Origin: Streptomyces sp. NBC_01591
GTDB lineage: Bacteria; Actinomycetota; Actinomycetes; Streptomycetales; Streptomycetaceae
Direction: 5' to 3'
Assembly (NCBI RefSeq): GCF_035918155.1
Contig: NZ_CP109327.1
Location: forward strand, 3,596,001 to 3,660,000
Length of the DNA: 64,000 nt
Shown here: positions 1-7,799 of the stretch, piece after piece
How the letters are laid out: the number at the start of each line of letters is the position of its first letter
Position numbering within the stretch: position 1 is the first letter of the stretch
Notes under the pieces: model-generated
The model's input: the letters and a program-made list of their open reading frames with translations, nothing else
Databases searched by the model: none
Told to the model about the DNA's origin: nothing
Position numbers and translations under genes: made by a program

Positions 1-468
1 AGCGTGCGGGTCACGCTGACCCCGGTGCGCGCCGGGACCGTGCCCCATCAGGCGGTCGGCTGTCTGGACCGGGCCCGGCTGGCCTCGGCGGTCGCCGGGC
101 TGAAGCGCACCGGCGCGACCGCCGTCCACGTCACCGACCACGGTGTCCGGGCCGAACTGCCGCCCGGCACCACCGGAACGGTCGTGATCGCCGCGCCCCG
201 GATCGCGGGCTGGAGCTGCCAGGGCCGCCCCGCGGACAGCTATCTGGGCCTGGTCGCCACCCCGGCCCCGGCCGACGGCACGGCGGTCGACTGCTCGTTC
301 CGGCCCCCGGGCCTGCGGGCGGGTGCGGTGGCCGGGGCGGGCGCGCTGGCCGTCCTGGTGCTCGGCGGGCTCGTGCTCGTGTACCGGCGACGGGGTGCGG
401 GGTCCGGGCAGCACGGACCCGACCGCTCGCCGCAGCACGCCGACACCCCGGAGCCCGTGCAGGCCTGA
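1..468 (+). CDS. C-terminal part of a YfhO-like polytopic membrane protein (5' truncated by window edge)
   Basis: The frame is open from base 1 and stops at 468, so only about the last 155 residues are present and the true start lies outside the window. The visible part ends a soluble beta-rich domain with a 'PRIAGWSC' stretch and a 'FRPPGLRAG' segment, then one hydrophobic helix (about residues 103-126) and a basic, low-complexity tail. A 'PGW'-like motif followed by an 'RPPGLRAG' motif just before a final helix is characteristic of the C-terminus of YfhO-family membrane proteins, linked in other bacteria to glycosylation of wall polymers. The family call is inference from this short tail. 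A GTG at position 4 is probably an internal Val codon, not the start. Confidence 0.55.
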   Translation, partial: SVRVTLTPVRAGTVPHQAVGCLDRARLASAVAGLKRTGATAVHVTDHGVRAELPPGTTGTVVIAAPRIAGWSCQGRPADSYLGLVATPAPADGTAVDCSFRPPGLRAGAVAGAGALAVLVLGGLVLVYRRRGAGSGQHGPDRSPQHADTPEPVQA

Positions 469-509
469 CCGGGCCGGTGGTCAGCCGCCCGTACCTCCCC
501 CGGCGATCG

Positions 510-2048
510 TCAGCCGCCCCGCACCTCCACCTGGCGGTCGAGCCTGCGGCGCAGCTCCACCGGCAGCGGGTGGTGGGGGCCGTAGGCCCGCTCGGCGTCG
601 TACAGCAGCGCCTGGAGCTGTACGCGCGCCGTCACATGGTCGCCGAGCGCGAGCAGCAGGTGCGCGATGCGGTTGCGGATCTCGAAGGAGCGGGCCGGGT
701 CGCCGCCCGTGGCGCGGTGGTTCTCGAAGTACGGGAGGACCGCGCGGTACTCCGCGAGCGCGGCGGCCGGTTCACCGAGCTGCTCCAGGCACTGGGCCGC
801 GTCGTAGCGGAACTGGAGCGTCTGCGCGTCGGCCGGGCCGGCCTCCGCCGCGCGGTCGTCGGCGAGGCGGCGCAGCTCGGGCAGGGCGCGGCGGTACTGG
901 CCGTCGTCCATCAGCGTCGCCGCGTACTGCTTGCGCAGGATGCGGACCACCGCGGAGTCCTCGCCGTGCTGTTCGGCGGCGACCGGGAGGATCGAGCCGA
1001 GGATGTCCACGGCCTGGGTGATCCGGCCCTCGCCGAGCAGCTTCTTCACGTCGTCGACGGCGGCGGCCACATCGGGCCGGGCGGCCGCGGGGGCGGGCGG
1101 GGCCGGTGGCGGGGGCGGGACGGCGGCGTGGTCGGGCCACGGGGCGTGCGGGCGCAGGAAGGGGCGGGTCGGGTCGAGCGGTCCGACGGAGAGCCCGGTG
1201 CCCGGCGAGGGGAGCAGCGGGGCGAGGTGTTCGTACACCTCCTGGGCGCCGGACGGGCGGTGCTGCGGGTCCTTGGCCAGCAGCCGCAGCACCAGCGCTT
1301 CGAGCGGCTCGGGGATGTCGGGCCTGATCCGGCGGACCGGGAGCGGCGGCTCGTAGAGGTGGCGATGCAACACACCGAGGGCGGTGGATCCGGCGAACGG
1401 CACGTCGCCGCTGAGCAGTTCGTGGAGGAGCACGCCGAGGGCGTACAGATCGGTGTACGGGCCGACGGCGCCGCCCATCGCCTGCTCGGGAGCCATGTAG
1501 GCCGGGGATCCGATCGGTGAACCGGTGTGGGTGAGCCGGGTGGTGTCGGTGTCCAGGACGGAGGCGACGCCCAGGTCGAGGACGGTGACGGTGCCGTCCG
1601 GACGCACCATCACGTTGCGGGGCTTGAGGTCGCGGTGGACGATCGGCACCGCGTGCACGGCGCACAGGACGGCGCAGAGCTGGGCGGCGACCGCGACGGA
1701 CCACTGCCAGGGGTACGGGTCGTGCTCGGCGAGATGGTCGGCGAGGTCGGCGCCCTCGACGTACTGCATGACGAGGAACAGGTCGTCGCCGTCGCTGCCC
1801 GCGTCGTGGACGGTGACCAGGCCCGGGTGATCGACCTGGGCGGTGACCCGGCACTCGCGGACGAAGCGGCGGCGCAGCTCGCCCGCGGCCTCGCTGCCGA
1901 CGGGGCCGGTGACCCGGTCGGGGCGGAGCAGCTTCACGGCGACGCGGCGGTCCAGGCGCTGGTCGTAGGCCGTCCAGACCTGGCCCATGCCGCCCTGGCC
2001 GAGGATGGTCGCCAGTTGGTACCGCCCGCCGATGAGACGTCCGCTCAC
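510..2048 (-). CDS. Ser/Thr protein kinase with C-terminal TPR-like region
   Basis: 512-residue eukaryotic-type kinase. The glycine-rich loop GQGGMGQVW is at about residues 17-25, the ATP-binding Lys in AVKLL at 39, the catalytic loop HRDLKPRNV at 138-146, and the metal-binding triplet is DLG rather than DFG at 158-160. GSPAYMAPEQ marks the activation segment end. After a Pro-rich linker the last ~180 residues are Ala/Leu-rich helical repeats resembling TPRs, a likely protein-docking surface. No membrane helix is visible, so it should be cytosolic unless held by its partner. I chose the GTG at 2048 because it sits after a GGAGGAGGG ribosome site and overlaps the stop of the upstream membrane-protein gene (GTGA). 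The reading frame stays open upstream, but that part is only the shadow of the neighbouring gene. Substrates are unknown. Confidence 0.85.
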   Translation of the reverse strand: MSGRLIGGRYQLATILGQGGMGQVWTAYDQRLDRRVAVKLLRPDRVTGPVGSEAAGELRRRFVRECRVTAQVDHPGLVTVHDAGSDGDDLFLVMQYVEGADLADHLAEHDPYPWQWSVAVAAQLCAVLCAVHAVPIVHRDLKPRNVMVRPDGTVTVLDLGVASVLDTDTTRLTHTGSPIGSPAYMAPEQAMGGAVGPYTDLYALGVLLHELLSGDVPFAGSTALGVLHRHLYEPPLPVRRIRPDIPEPLEALVLRLLAKDPQHRPSGAQEVYEHLAPLLPSPGTGLSVGPLDPTRPFLRPHAPWPDHAAVPPPPPAPPAPAAARPDVAAAVDDVKKLLGEGRITQAVDILGSILPVAAEQHGEDSAVVRILRKQYAATLMDDGQYRRALPELRRLADDRAAEAGPADAQTLQFRYDAAQCLEQLGEPAAALAEYRAVLPYFENHRATGGDPARSFEIRNRIAHLLLALGDHVTARVQLQALLYDAERAYGPHHPLPVELRRRLDRQVEVRGG

Positions 2049-2749
2049 CGGCCCTCCTCCTTGCGGAGGTAGTCGCTCAACTCGTCGAGCTCGGCGCGGA
2101 CCTGGTCGATGCGCTGGGGGTGGGGATGGGGATGGGGCGAGGGGTGCGGCTGGGACTGCGGCTGAGGCTGAGGCTGGGGTGAAGGCTGGGACTGCTGCTG
2201 GGGTGTGGCGGGCGGCTGTGCCGGCCGGCTCGGCGGCGACGGCTGCACCTGCTGCATCGGCGGCGGCAACGGCTGCTGCTGCGCGGGCGGGGGCATGGGT
2301 GCGGGAGCTGGAGCGGGCATCCGCATCGGCACCGTGGGCGCGTACCCGTATCCGTATCCGTGCCCCGGCACCACAGCCGCGTAGCCGCCCATCGCGTGCT
2401 GCTTCGTCAGACGTTCGTAGTGGCGGATGTCCCCGACCAGGTAGTACGCGAGCGAGCCCAGCATCGTCACCAGCAGCAGCGGGATGAGGACGTTGTCGAT
2501 GCCGGTCGGCTCGTCGCTGCCGTCCCTGCCGAGGATCGGCAGGAGCACGCAGACGAACACGAACCCGGCCCCCGTCAGCCACCAGTCGGACACCCGGCGG
2601 CGCACGATCGCGAGGCGGAGCAGCGGACTCCACAGCAGTATTCCGAGCGAGCCCACCGAGAGCACGACGAACAGCACACGCATCGAGACGATCCAGGCCC
2701 GGCTGGGAACCCGGCGCGGCGGCGTCGGCGGATGACCCGGGGCGTACAT
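2045..2749 (-). CDS. Membrane protein with Pro/Gln/His-rich tail, kinase-gene partner
   Basis: 234-residue protein starting at ATG 2749 after AGGAGCAGCC; the frame stays open upstream but lacks a comparable ribosome site. About three hydrophobic segments occupy the first ~110 residues. They are followed by a long low-complexity stretch rich in Pro, Gln and His (alternating QP and HP dipeptides), and a short charged helix ends the protein. The gene directly precedes and overlaps the Ser/Thr kinase gene by 4 bp, so the two are translationally coupled. A role as membrane anchor, sensor or substrate of that kinase is inference from coupling only. I do not recognise a named domain. Confidence 0.75.
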   Translation of the reverse strand: MYAPGHPPTPPRRVPSRAWIVSMRVLFVVLSVGSLGILLWSPLLRLAIVRRRVSDWWLTGAGFVFVCVLLPILGRDGSDEPTGIDNVLIPLLLVTMLGSLAYYLVGDIRHYERLTKQHAMGGYAAVVPGHGYGYGYAPTVPMRMPAPAPAPMPPPAQQQPLPPPMQQVQPSPPSRPAQPPATPQQQSQPSPQPQPQPQSQPHPSPHPHPHPQRIDQVRAELDELSDYLRKEEGR

Positions 2750-2869
2750 GGCTGCTCCTGGAGACCTGGTCGTTGAACATCCGCGCACACGCTCCGTGCA
2801 CGCAGATCCGAGCGTAGAGGGCGACACCGACAACCGGCTCCGGGTTGTACGGAACCGCTGTGGTTCAGC

Positions 2870-4954
2870 TCACTTCGGCGCTACCGTGCCGTCCGTCAGC
2901 CCGTCGTACATCCCCTGGACGAGTTGTCCGCCGAGCCGGCCGGCCAGCCTCAGGACGTCCTCGAACTCGGCCAGGGCACGGAACCGTTCCCCGTACCGCT
3001 GCTGCTCCGCGAGCGGCAGTCGCGGCAGTTGGAGGCGGCGGGCGTCCAGCCGGGTGGCGGTGGAGGCGTAGCTGCTGGCCTGGCGGTTGTTGGCGGTGCC
3101 GCGCAGGAAGCCGGCCAGGAACCAGGCGTCGAGGGCGGCCGGATCGGGGCGCAGCAGCTGGAGGTTGCGGCCCAGCGCGGCGCCCGCGGTGGCGTCGTCG
3201 ATGACGCGGGCGACGGAGCCGCCGCCGAGCACGGGGACGACGACGTCGCCCGGTTCGACGAGGACCGGTTCCTCGGCGGGGCCGTCGACGGGCAGGCTTC
3301 CCGAAGGGGCGGTGGAGCCGAGGACGTCGTGTTCGGTGAGGACGGGCCCCGGGCCGGTGCCGGAGCCGCCGGTGCGGAGCTGGAGGGCGCCGGCGCGGGC
3401 GAGTTCGCCGACGGTGGTCAGCGGCCAGTGGGCCGGGTCGGAGAGGGTCACGGCGGGCGGGGTGAGGGTGCCGGTGCGGCCGAGCGTCTCGGTCAGCCGC
3501 TCCCGTACCCGGATCAGCTCGGCGGGTCCGCCCGCGGCGGCCGGTGACGGCAGATGGCGGGCGGGGGCCAGGTCCACGTCGTCGTCGAGGAGTTCGATGA
3601 CGGGTACGGCGCGGCCGGCGCCGGGTCGGGCCCCGGCCGGGCCGGCGTCCTCGAAGGACTGCCAGGCGTCGAGCACGGCGCCGTGCACCGCCTGCCAGTC
3701 GATCCGGTCGCGCCCACCGGCCGCGGAAGCCTGGCCTCCCGAAGCTGATTCGGCGGGTTCGGCGGTGTCGACGAGCAGCAGTTCGGGCGAGGGGTGCAGA
3801 CCGCTGCCGGGCTTGCGGAGCACCCAGAGGTGGAGCGGGATGCCGTACGGGGGTGCCGCGCCGGCCGGGAGCGCGATGACGGCGCGCAGGGCGCCGCGAC
3901 GCAGCAGATCGGCGCGGATCCGGCGGCCGGAGCGGCGCGACGCGGCGGCCGGGGGCATCAGCAGTACGGCGGTGCCGCCCTCGCGCAGATGGGCCAGGGC
4001 GTGCTGGACCCAGGCGAGTTCGGACTCGGTACGGGCCGGGAAGCCGTACTCCCAGCGCGGGTCGTAGGCGAGCTCGTCGTGGCCCCAGTTGCGTTCGTTG
4101 AACGGCGGGTGGCAGAGCACGGCGTCGGCGGCGAGCTGCGGAAAGGCGTCGGCGCGCAGGGTGTCGGCGGTCCGTGCCGCCAGGGCGCAGCCGGTGTCGG
4201 TGTGCAGGGCGAGCCTCAGCGCGGTGAGCGCGGCGAGGTCGGGGTCGGTCTCCTGGGCGTACAGGGCGGCCGGCCGGCCGACGGCGCGCAGCAGGGCGCC
4301 GGTGCCCGCGGCCGGGTCGAGGACGGTGCGGGCGGGCCGCTCCCCCGTCTCCACCAGGGCGGCCATCAGTTCGGCGAGTCCGGGCGGGGTGAGTGTGTAC
4401 TGGCGCGGGTTGGCGTCCAGCTGACGGCCGAGCAGGAACTCGAAGGTCTCCCGGACCCCGGTCCCGGCGGCGAGTTCGGCGGCGGCGCGGAGCAGCGGAA
4501 TGGACGGGAGCAGTGCGGCGCGGCTCGGGGTGTGAACGGACCTTCCGGCTTCCGCCGCCGGCCCGAAGCGGGCGGTGAGCACCTTGTCCAGGGCGGGGGA
4601 AAGCACGCCGGCCATCCGTTCGTCCGACACAGCGGTGATCTCCGGCCAGGCGTTGGGGGCGGTCCGCAGGAGCAGCAGGGCGCAGCCCGTGTGGACCAGG
4701 GCGGGGACCGCACCGGCGGGATGCCCGGCGAGCTGCTGCCAGACCCGTTCGCGCAGCGGGACCTCGGCGAGTTTCCCCTGGTCGCGGAGCCATTGCTCGA
4801 CTTCTGGCAGCGCGAAGGACGGGCTCGTCTCGGTGCCGCCGACGGGCTTGGGGAAGTCGGCGTGGCGGCGGCGCCAGTTGCTGACCGCGGCGCGCCCCAC
4901 CCCCGCCAGCCGTGCGATCCCGGCCGCGGTCACCTCTGTCGAGTTCTCCGGCAC
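2870..4954 (-). CDS. Orphan HTH / N6-adenine DNA methylase / specificity-domain fusion
   Basis: 694 residues in three parts. Residues ~8-45 form an AlpA/MerR-type helix-turn-helix (IARLAGVGRAAVSNWRRR). Residues ~100-480 are a HsdM-like N6-adenine methylase with the SAM-binding motif LDPAAGTGALL at ~211-221. The catalytic motif IV reads CHPPFNERNWG at ~281-291, with His where the family has Asn (NPPF). Residues ~495-694 resemble a type I specificity subunit half: DVVVPVLGGGSVARV, a FLAGFLRG segment, LPRLPLAEQQ, and a terminal helix. No restriction subunit or helicase gene is adjacent, so it looks like an orphan modification or regulatory protein. The GTG at 4954 follows AGGGAGACAGTCA; the frame remains open far upstream, but that extension is the antisense shadow of the next gene. 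Whether it still methylates DNA is uncertain because of the motif IV change. Confidence 0.8.
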   Translation of the reverse strand: MPENSTEVTAAGIARLAGVGRAAVSNWRRRHADFPKPVGGTETSPSFALPEVEQWLRDQGKLAEVPLRERVWQQLAGHPAGAVPALVHTGCALLLLRTAPNAWPEITAVSDERMAGVLSPALDKVLTARFGPAAEAGRSVHTPSRAALLPSIPLLRAAAELAAGTGVRETFEFLLGRQLDANPRQYTLTPPGLAELMAALVETGERPARTVLDPAAGTGALLRAVGRPAALYAQETDPDLAALTALRLALHTDTGCALAARTADTLRADAFPQLAADAVLCHPPFNERNWGHDELAYDPRWEYGFPARTESELAWVQHALAHLREGGTAVLLMPPAAASRRSGRRIRADLLRRGALRAVIALPAGAAPPYGIPLHLWVLRKPGSGLHPSPELLLVDTAEPAESASGGQASAAGGRDRIDWQAVHGAVLDAWQSFEDAGPAGARPGAGRAVPVIELLDDDVDLAPARHLPSPAAAGGPAELIRVRERLTETLGRTGTLTPPAVTLSDPAHWPLTTVGELARAGALQLRTGGSGTGPGPVLTEHDVLGSTAPSGSLPVDGPAEEPVLVEPGDVVVPVLGGGSVARVIDDATAGAALGRNLQLLRPDPAALDAWFLAGFLRGTANNRQASSYASTATRLDARRLQLPRLPLAEQQRYGERFRALAEFEDVLRLAGRLGGQLVQGMYDGLTDGTVAPK

Positions 4955-5015
4955 TGACTGTCTCCCTGGTCCTGGCACTCGTCCCGGTACTGGTTGACAG
5001 CGAGCATACCGACCA

Positions 5016-5083
5016 GGTTCACACGACATCGATTCACAGTGTGCATCAACCCATCCACCGTGAACCATGTTGACTCGGTTCAC
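5016..5083. promoter_or_regulatory. Cluster of GGTTCAC half-sites between divergent genes
   Basis: GGTTCAC occurs at 5016-5022 and 5077-5083, its complement GTGAACC at 5060-5066, and a variant GATTCAC at 5031-5037. The pair at 5060-5083 forms GTGAACC-N10-GGTTCAC. This is an operator-like arrangement in the 231-bp region between the methylase fusion and the DUF4190 gene. Which protein binds is unknown; the HTH of the methylase fusion is one candidate. Confidence 0.45.
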
Positions 5084-5098
5084 AAGCTCTGCTGTTAT
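5070..5098 (+). promoter_or_regulatory. Probable promoter of the DUF4190 gene
   Basis: TTGACT (5070-5075), a 17-base spacer, then TGTTAT (5093-5098): a good match to a housekeeping-sigma promoter, about 88 bases before the ATG at 5186. The -35 hexamer lies between the two arms of the GTGAACC/GGTTCAC repeat, so a bound repressor would block it. Confidence 0.5.
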
Positions 5099-5185
5099 TG
5101 ACCCATCGCTGCAAGAGAGCGATGCACGAGAGTGACGCACGAATCCGCTCACCACCCGTTTCTGCTTTTGCCGGAGGGCACAGCC

Positions 5186-6034
5186 ATGTCCCAGTTCACG
5201 CAGCCGCCGCAGTCCCCGCAGCCCCAGCAGCCGTACGCCCCCGACCAGATGCCGGGCATGCGCCCGGCCCGTAACGGACTGGGCATCGCCGCTCTCGTCC
5301 TGGGTGTCATCGGCGCCGTGTCCGGCCTGATCCCGTTCCTGTTCTGGCTGGCGGGCGTCCTCGGCCTGATCGCCCTGGTCCTGGGTCTGGCCGGCCGGGG
5401 CCGCGCGAAGCGCGGCGAGGCCACCAACAAGGGGATGACCACCTTCGGCGCCGTGCTCGGCCTGATCTCGATGATCCTCGCGGTGGTCGGCGCGGTGATC
5501 ACGTTCAAGGCCGTGGACGACGCGGTGAACGACCTCAACAAGGCGGTGTCGGACACCACGGCCTCCGCGAAGCCGAAGCCCGGCGACGACTCCGCCAAGG
5601 GCGGGGGCGCGGACAAGGGTGGCGCGGACAAGAAGGACACCGGCGAGGCGCTGGAGGCCGGCGACTCGGCCGTGTACGACGACGATCTGACGGTCACGGT
5701 CGGCGACGCCACCTCGTACACCCCGGACGCCTACGCCGCCGGACACACCAAGGGCCAGAAGGCCTACCGGGTCGCCGTCGTCATCGAGAACGCGGGCAAG
5801 GAGAAGTTCGACTCCGCGCTCGTCAGCGTCTCGGCCCGGGCCGGCCAGGACGGTGTGGACGCCGAGCAGATCTTCGACAACAAGGTCGGCGCAGGCTTCA
5901 GCGGCACGGTCCTGCCGGGCAAGAAGGTCACGGTCCAGTTCGCCTTCGACGCCCCGGCGGACGCCAAGAACCTGACCGTCGAGGTCAACCCCGGCTTTAC
6001 GTACGACGCCTCCCAGTGGGACCTGAAGCTCTGA
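5186..6034 (+). CDS. DUF4190 / DUF4352 membrane-anchored protein
   Basis: 282 residues. A Gln/Pro-rich N-terminus (about 25 residues) is followed by hydrophobic helices in a GLGIAALVLGVIGAVSG-type segment and two more up to ~residue 110, the usual DUF4190 layout. A charged Lys/Asp/Gly linker (~120-160) leads to an extracytoplasmic beta-sandwich matching the DUF4352 type (conserved YRVAVVIENAGKE and VLPGKKVTVQFAFD stretches). ATG 5186 follows GGAGGGCACAGCC; an in-frame start 54 bases upstream lacks a ribosome site. It is followed 56 bases later by a lipoprotein gene, so the two may form an operon. Function is unknown; such proteins are common cell-surface proteins in Streptomyces. Confidence 0.8.
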   Translation: MSQFTQPPQSPQPQQPYAPDQMPGMRPARNGLGIAALVLGVIGAVSGLIPFLFWLAGVLGLIALVLGLAGRGRAKRGEATNKGMTTFGAVLGLISMILAVVGAVITFKAVDDAVNDLNKAVSDTTASAKPKPGDDSAKGGGADKGGADKKDTGEALEAGDSAVYDDDLTVTVGDATSYTPDAYAAGHTKGQKAYRVAVVIENAGKEKFDSALVSVSARAGQDGVDAEQIFDNKVGAGFSGTVLPGKKVTVQFAFDAPADAKNLTVEVNPGFTYDASQWDLKL

Positions 6035-6090
6035 CTCTCCCCCTTGGACCGGACGGACCCCTTGGACCGGACAGACCGGAGCCGACCACC

Positions 6091-6840
6091 ATGCGCCTTC
6101 TCGCCCGCGCCTCGGCAGCCACCCTGAGTGCCGCGACCGCCCTCGCCCTCGCGACGGCCTGCGGCATGCTTCCGGACGACGCACCCGACGCCGGCGCCCC
6201 CTACGCCCGGCTGACCGCCCCCGAGGTCGTCAACAAGGCCCTCGCGGCGACCCGCGCCGCCAAATCGGTACGCATGACGGTGGAGACGACCTCCCCCGAG
6301 GGCCCGGTCGAGGCGTACGTGGCCACGGACATCAGGGGTACGTGCACGGTCACGCTCTCCATGGGCGCGGCGGGCACCATGGAGCTGGTACGGACGGGCG
6401 GCACGGTCCGCACCCGGTCCGACGCCGCGATGCTGCGGGCGGCCGCCGCCACCGACACCAACGGGCTCACGGGCCGTTGGGTGAAGCCCGCCACCGGCGA
6501 CGGGCACGCGGAACTGGCCGAGCGCTACTGCGACCGGGAGACGTTCCTCGGCCTCCTCGCGCCGAAGAGCGGGACGGCCCACAAGGGGCGGGCAACCGCA
6601 CCCGGCGCCGGCGCGCCCGCCCTGACCGTCACCGGCGAGACGGACGACGGGAAGTGGACGGCGGACATAGCCACCGACGGCAAACCCTTTTTGCTGAGAC
6701 TGAAGCTGAATCCGAAGCCGAATGCGAAGCCGCGTCTCCCGCACGACGGAGCGGGACACGACACCGACCACACCGCCCCCGTGACGGTCGAATTCTCCGA
6801 ATTCGACAAGCCGTTCACGGCGAAGGAACCGAAGACCTGA
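6091..6840 (+). CDS. Secreted lipoprotein, LppX/LprG-like layout, function unknown
   Basis: 249 residues starting at ATG 6091 with GGAG nine bases upstream. The N-terminus is a lipoprotein signal: Arg, a hydrophobic core, then the lipobox LATAC with the lipidated Cys near residue 24. The mature part has alternating hydrophobic strands ('ALAATRAAKSVRMTVETTS' at ~50-70, then 'VEFSEFDKPFTAKEP' near the end), resembling the half-barrel LppX/LprG-type lipoproteins of actinobacteria that carry lipids or form part of the envelope. That family link is inference from pattern only. The short gap from the DUF4352 gene suggests co-transcription, and a strong hairpin lies immediately downstream. Confidence 0.7.
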   Translation: MRLLARASAATLSAATALALATACGMLPDDAPDAGAPYARLTAPEVVNKALAATRAAKSVRMTVETTSPEGPVEAYVATDIRGTCTVTLSMGAAGTMELVRTGGTVRTRSDAAMLRAAAATDTNGLTGRWVKPATGDGHAELAERYCDRETFLGLLAPKSGTAHKGRATAPGAGAPALTVTGETDDGKWTADIATDGKPFLLRLKLNPKPNAKPRLPHDGAGHDTDHTAPVTVEFSEFDKPFTAKEPKT

Positions 6841-6854
6841 AGCCCTCGGACCAC

Positions 6855-6905
6855 GTCGCACGGACGGAACCCGCCCCACCCCGGGGCGGGTTCCGTCCGT
6901 GCGAC
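6855..6905. terminator. Bidirectional terminator, perfect 23-bp stem
   Basis: Arms 6855-6877 and 6883-6905 are exact inverted complements with a 5-base loop (ACCCC). It lies between the convergent lipoprotein and HNH nuclease genes and should stop transcription from both sides. Confidence 0.8.
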
Positions 6906-6908
6906 GAC

Positions 6909-7691
6909 TCACCCGCCGCACTGCTCCAGCATCACCTTCTTGTCGGCGCCGGTGACCGGCAGTTCGTACTTCAGGGACACCTGCGCGAACCGCACCGCGT
7001 ACGAACAGCGGACCGGCTTGTACGGCGGCAGCCAGGAAGCCGGCCCAGAGTCGCGCTTGGCGTTGTTGGCCGGCCCGTCCACCGGAATGAGGTTGAGCGG
7101 ATCGTTGGCGATCTGCTGCCGCTTGGCCTCGTTCCAGCGCGCGGCGCCCATCTGCCAGTCGTACGAGAGCGGCATGACGTGGTCGATCTGGACCTTGGTG
7201 GCCTGTTGCTTGCGCCAGTCGATGGTCGAGCCGGTGTACGGGTCCTTGAGGGTCATCGACACGACCACACAGTCCGAACCGGACCGGAACTTCACGTCCT
7301 TGCCGTCCCTGGCGAGAAGGTCGTTACGGGTGTCGCAGCCGTTCCTCGCGAGCGGTATCCCGTCGACCGAGTCCTTCCACGCGTAGCCGAACTTGTCCCG
7401 CGCGTAACCGGTCCTGGGGCCGCGCCCCTTGGTCGCCACCCTCTCGATGACCTTCCGGGCCGCCGCCCGGTCCGCGTCGGAGGTGAGGGGGGCGAGGCCC
7501 GGCTTCGTACCGTCGGGGTTGTCCAGCGGGCCGGCACCGAAGCCGGTGGCGGACCGGCCGGCGCCGTTCGAGCTGCCGCTCGACCCTCCATCACCGGAGG
7601 ACACCTGGTCGGGGTCGCAGCCGGTCAGGGCCAGCACCGCCACCACGCCCAGGGCGGGCACGATCACTCGACAATCGCGGGGAGATATCAC
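6909..7691 (-). CDS. Exported HNH-family nuclease (DUF1524-like lipoprotein)
   Basis: 260 residues. The N-terminus is a lipoprotein signal with lipobox LALTGC (Cys ~25) followed by a Ser/Gly-rich linker. The catalytic domain holds the HNH signature: QIDHVMPLSYDW at ~165 supplies the metal-binding and general-base His. Further on come NDPLNLIPVDGPANNAKRD (central Asn and Lys) and PASWLPP. This pattern is typical of secreted HNH nucleases of actinobacteria (DUF1524/GmrSD-type fold). It probably degrades extracellular nucleic acid at the cell surface. The GTG at 7691 has AGGA nine bases upstream. It is transcribed alone and ends at the 23-bp hairpin. Confidence 0.8.
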   Translation of the reverse strand: MISPRDCRVIVPALGVVAVLALTGCDPDQVSSGDGGSSGSSNGAGRSATGFGAGPLDNPDGTKPGLAPLTSDADRAAARKVIERVATKGRGPRTGYARDKFGYAWKDSVDGIPLARNGCDTRNDLLARDGKDVKFRSGSDCVVVSMTLKDPYTGSTIDWRKQQATKVQIDHVMPLSYDWQMGAARWNEAKRQQIANDPLNLIPVDGPANNAKRDSGPASWLPPYKPVRCSYAVRFAQVSLKYELPVTGADKKVMLEQCGG

Positions 7692-7799
7692 TCGAAGCCG
7701 TCCTGACGGGGAGAAAGCCGAACCAACCCGGGAATCCTACGGACGTCTTCCCCACCAGGACGTGTTCATGGCATCCGTTCACCTCGGATGCGGCCCGAA

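Noticed and set aside
4955..6184. Upstream extension of the methylase frame
   Set aside because: It runs antisense through the DUF4190/DUF4352 gene and two promoters; the GTG at 4954 has a proper ribosome site.
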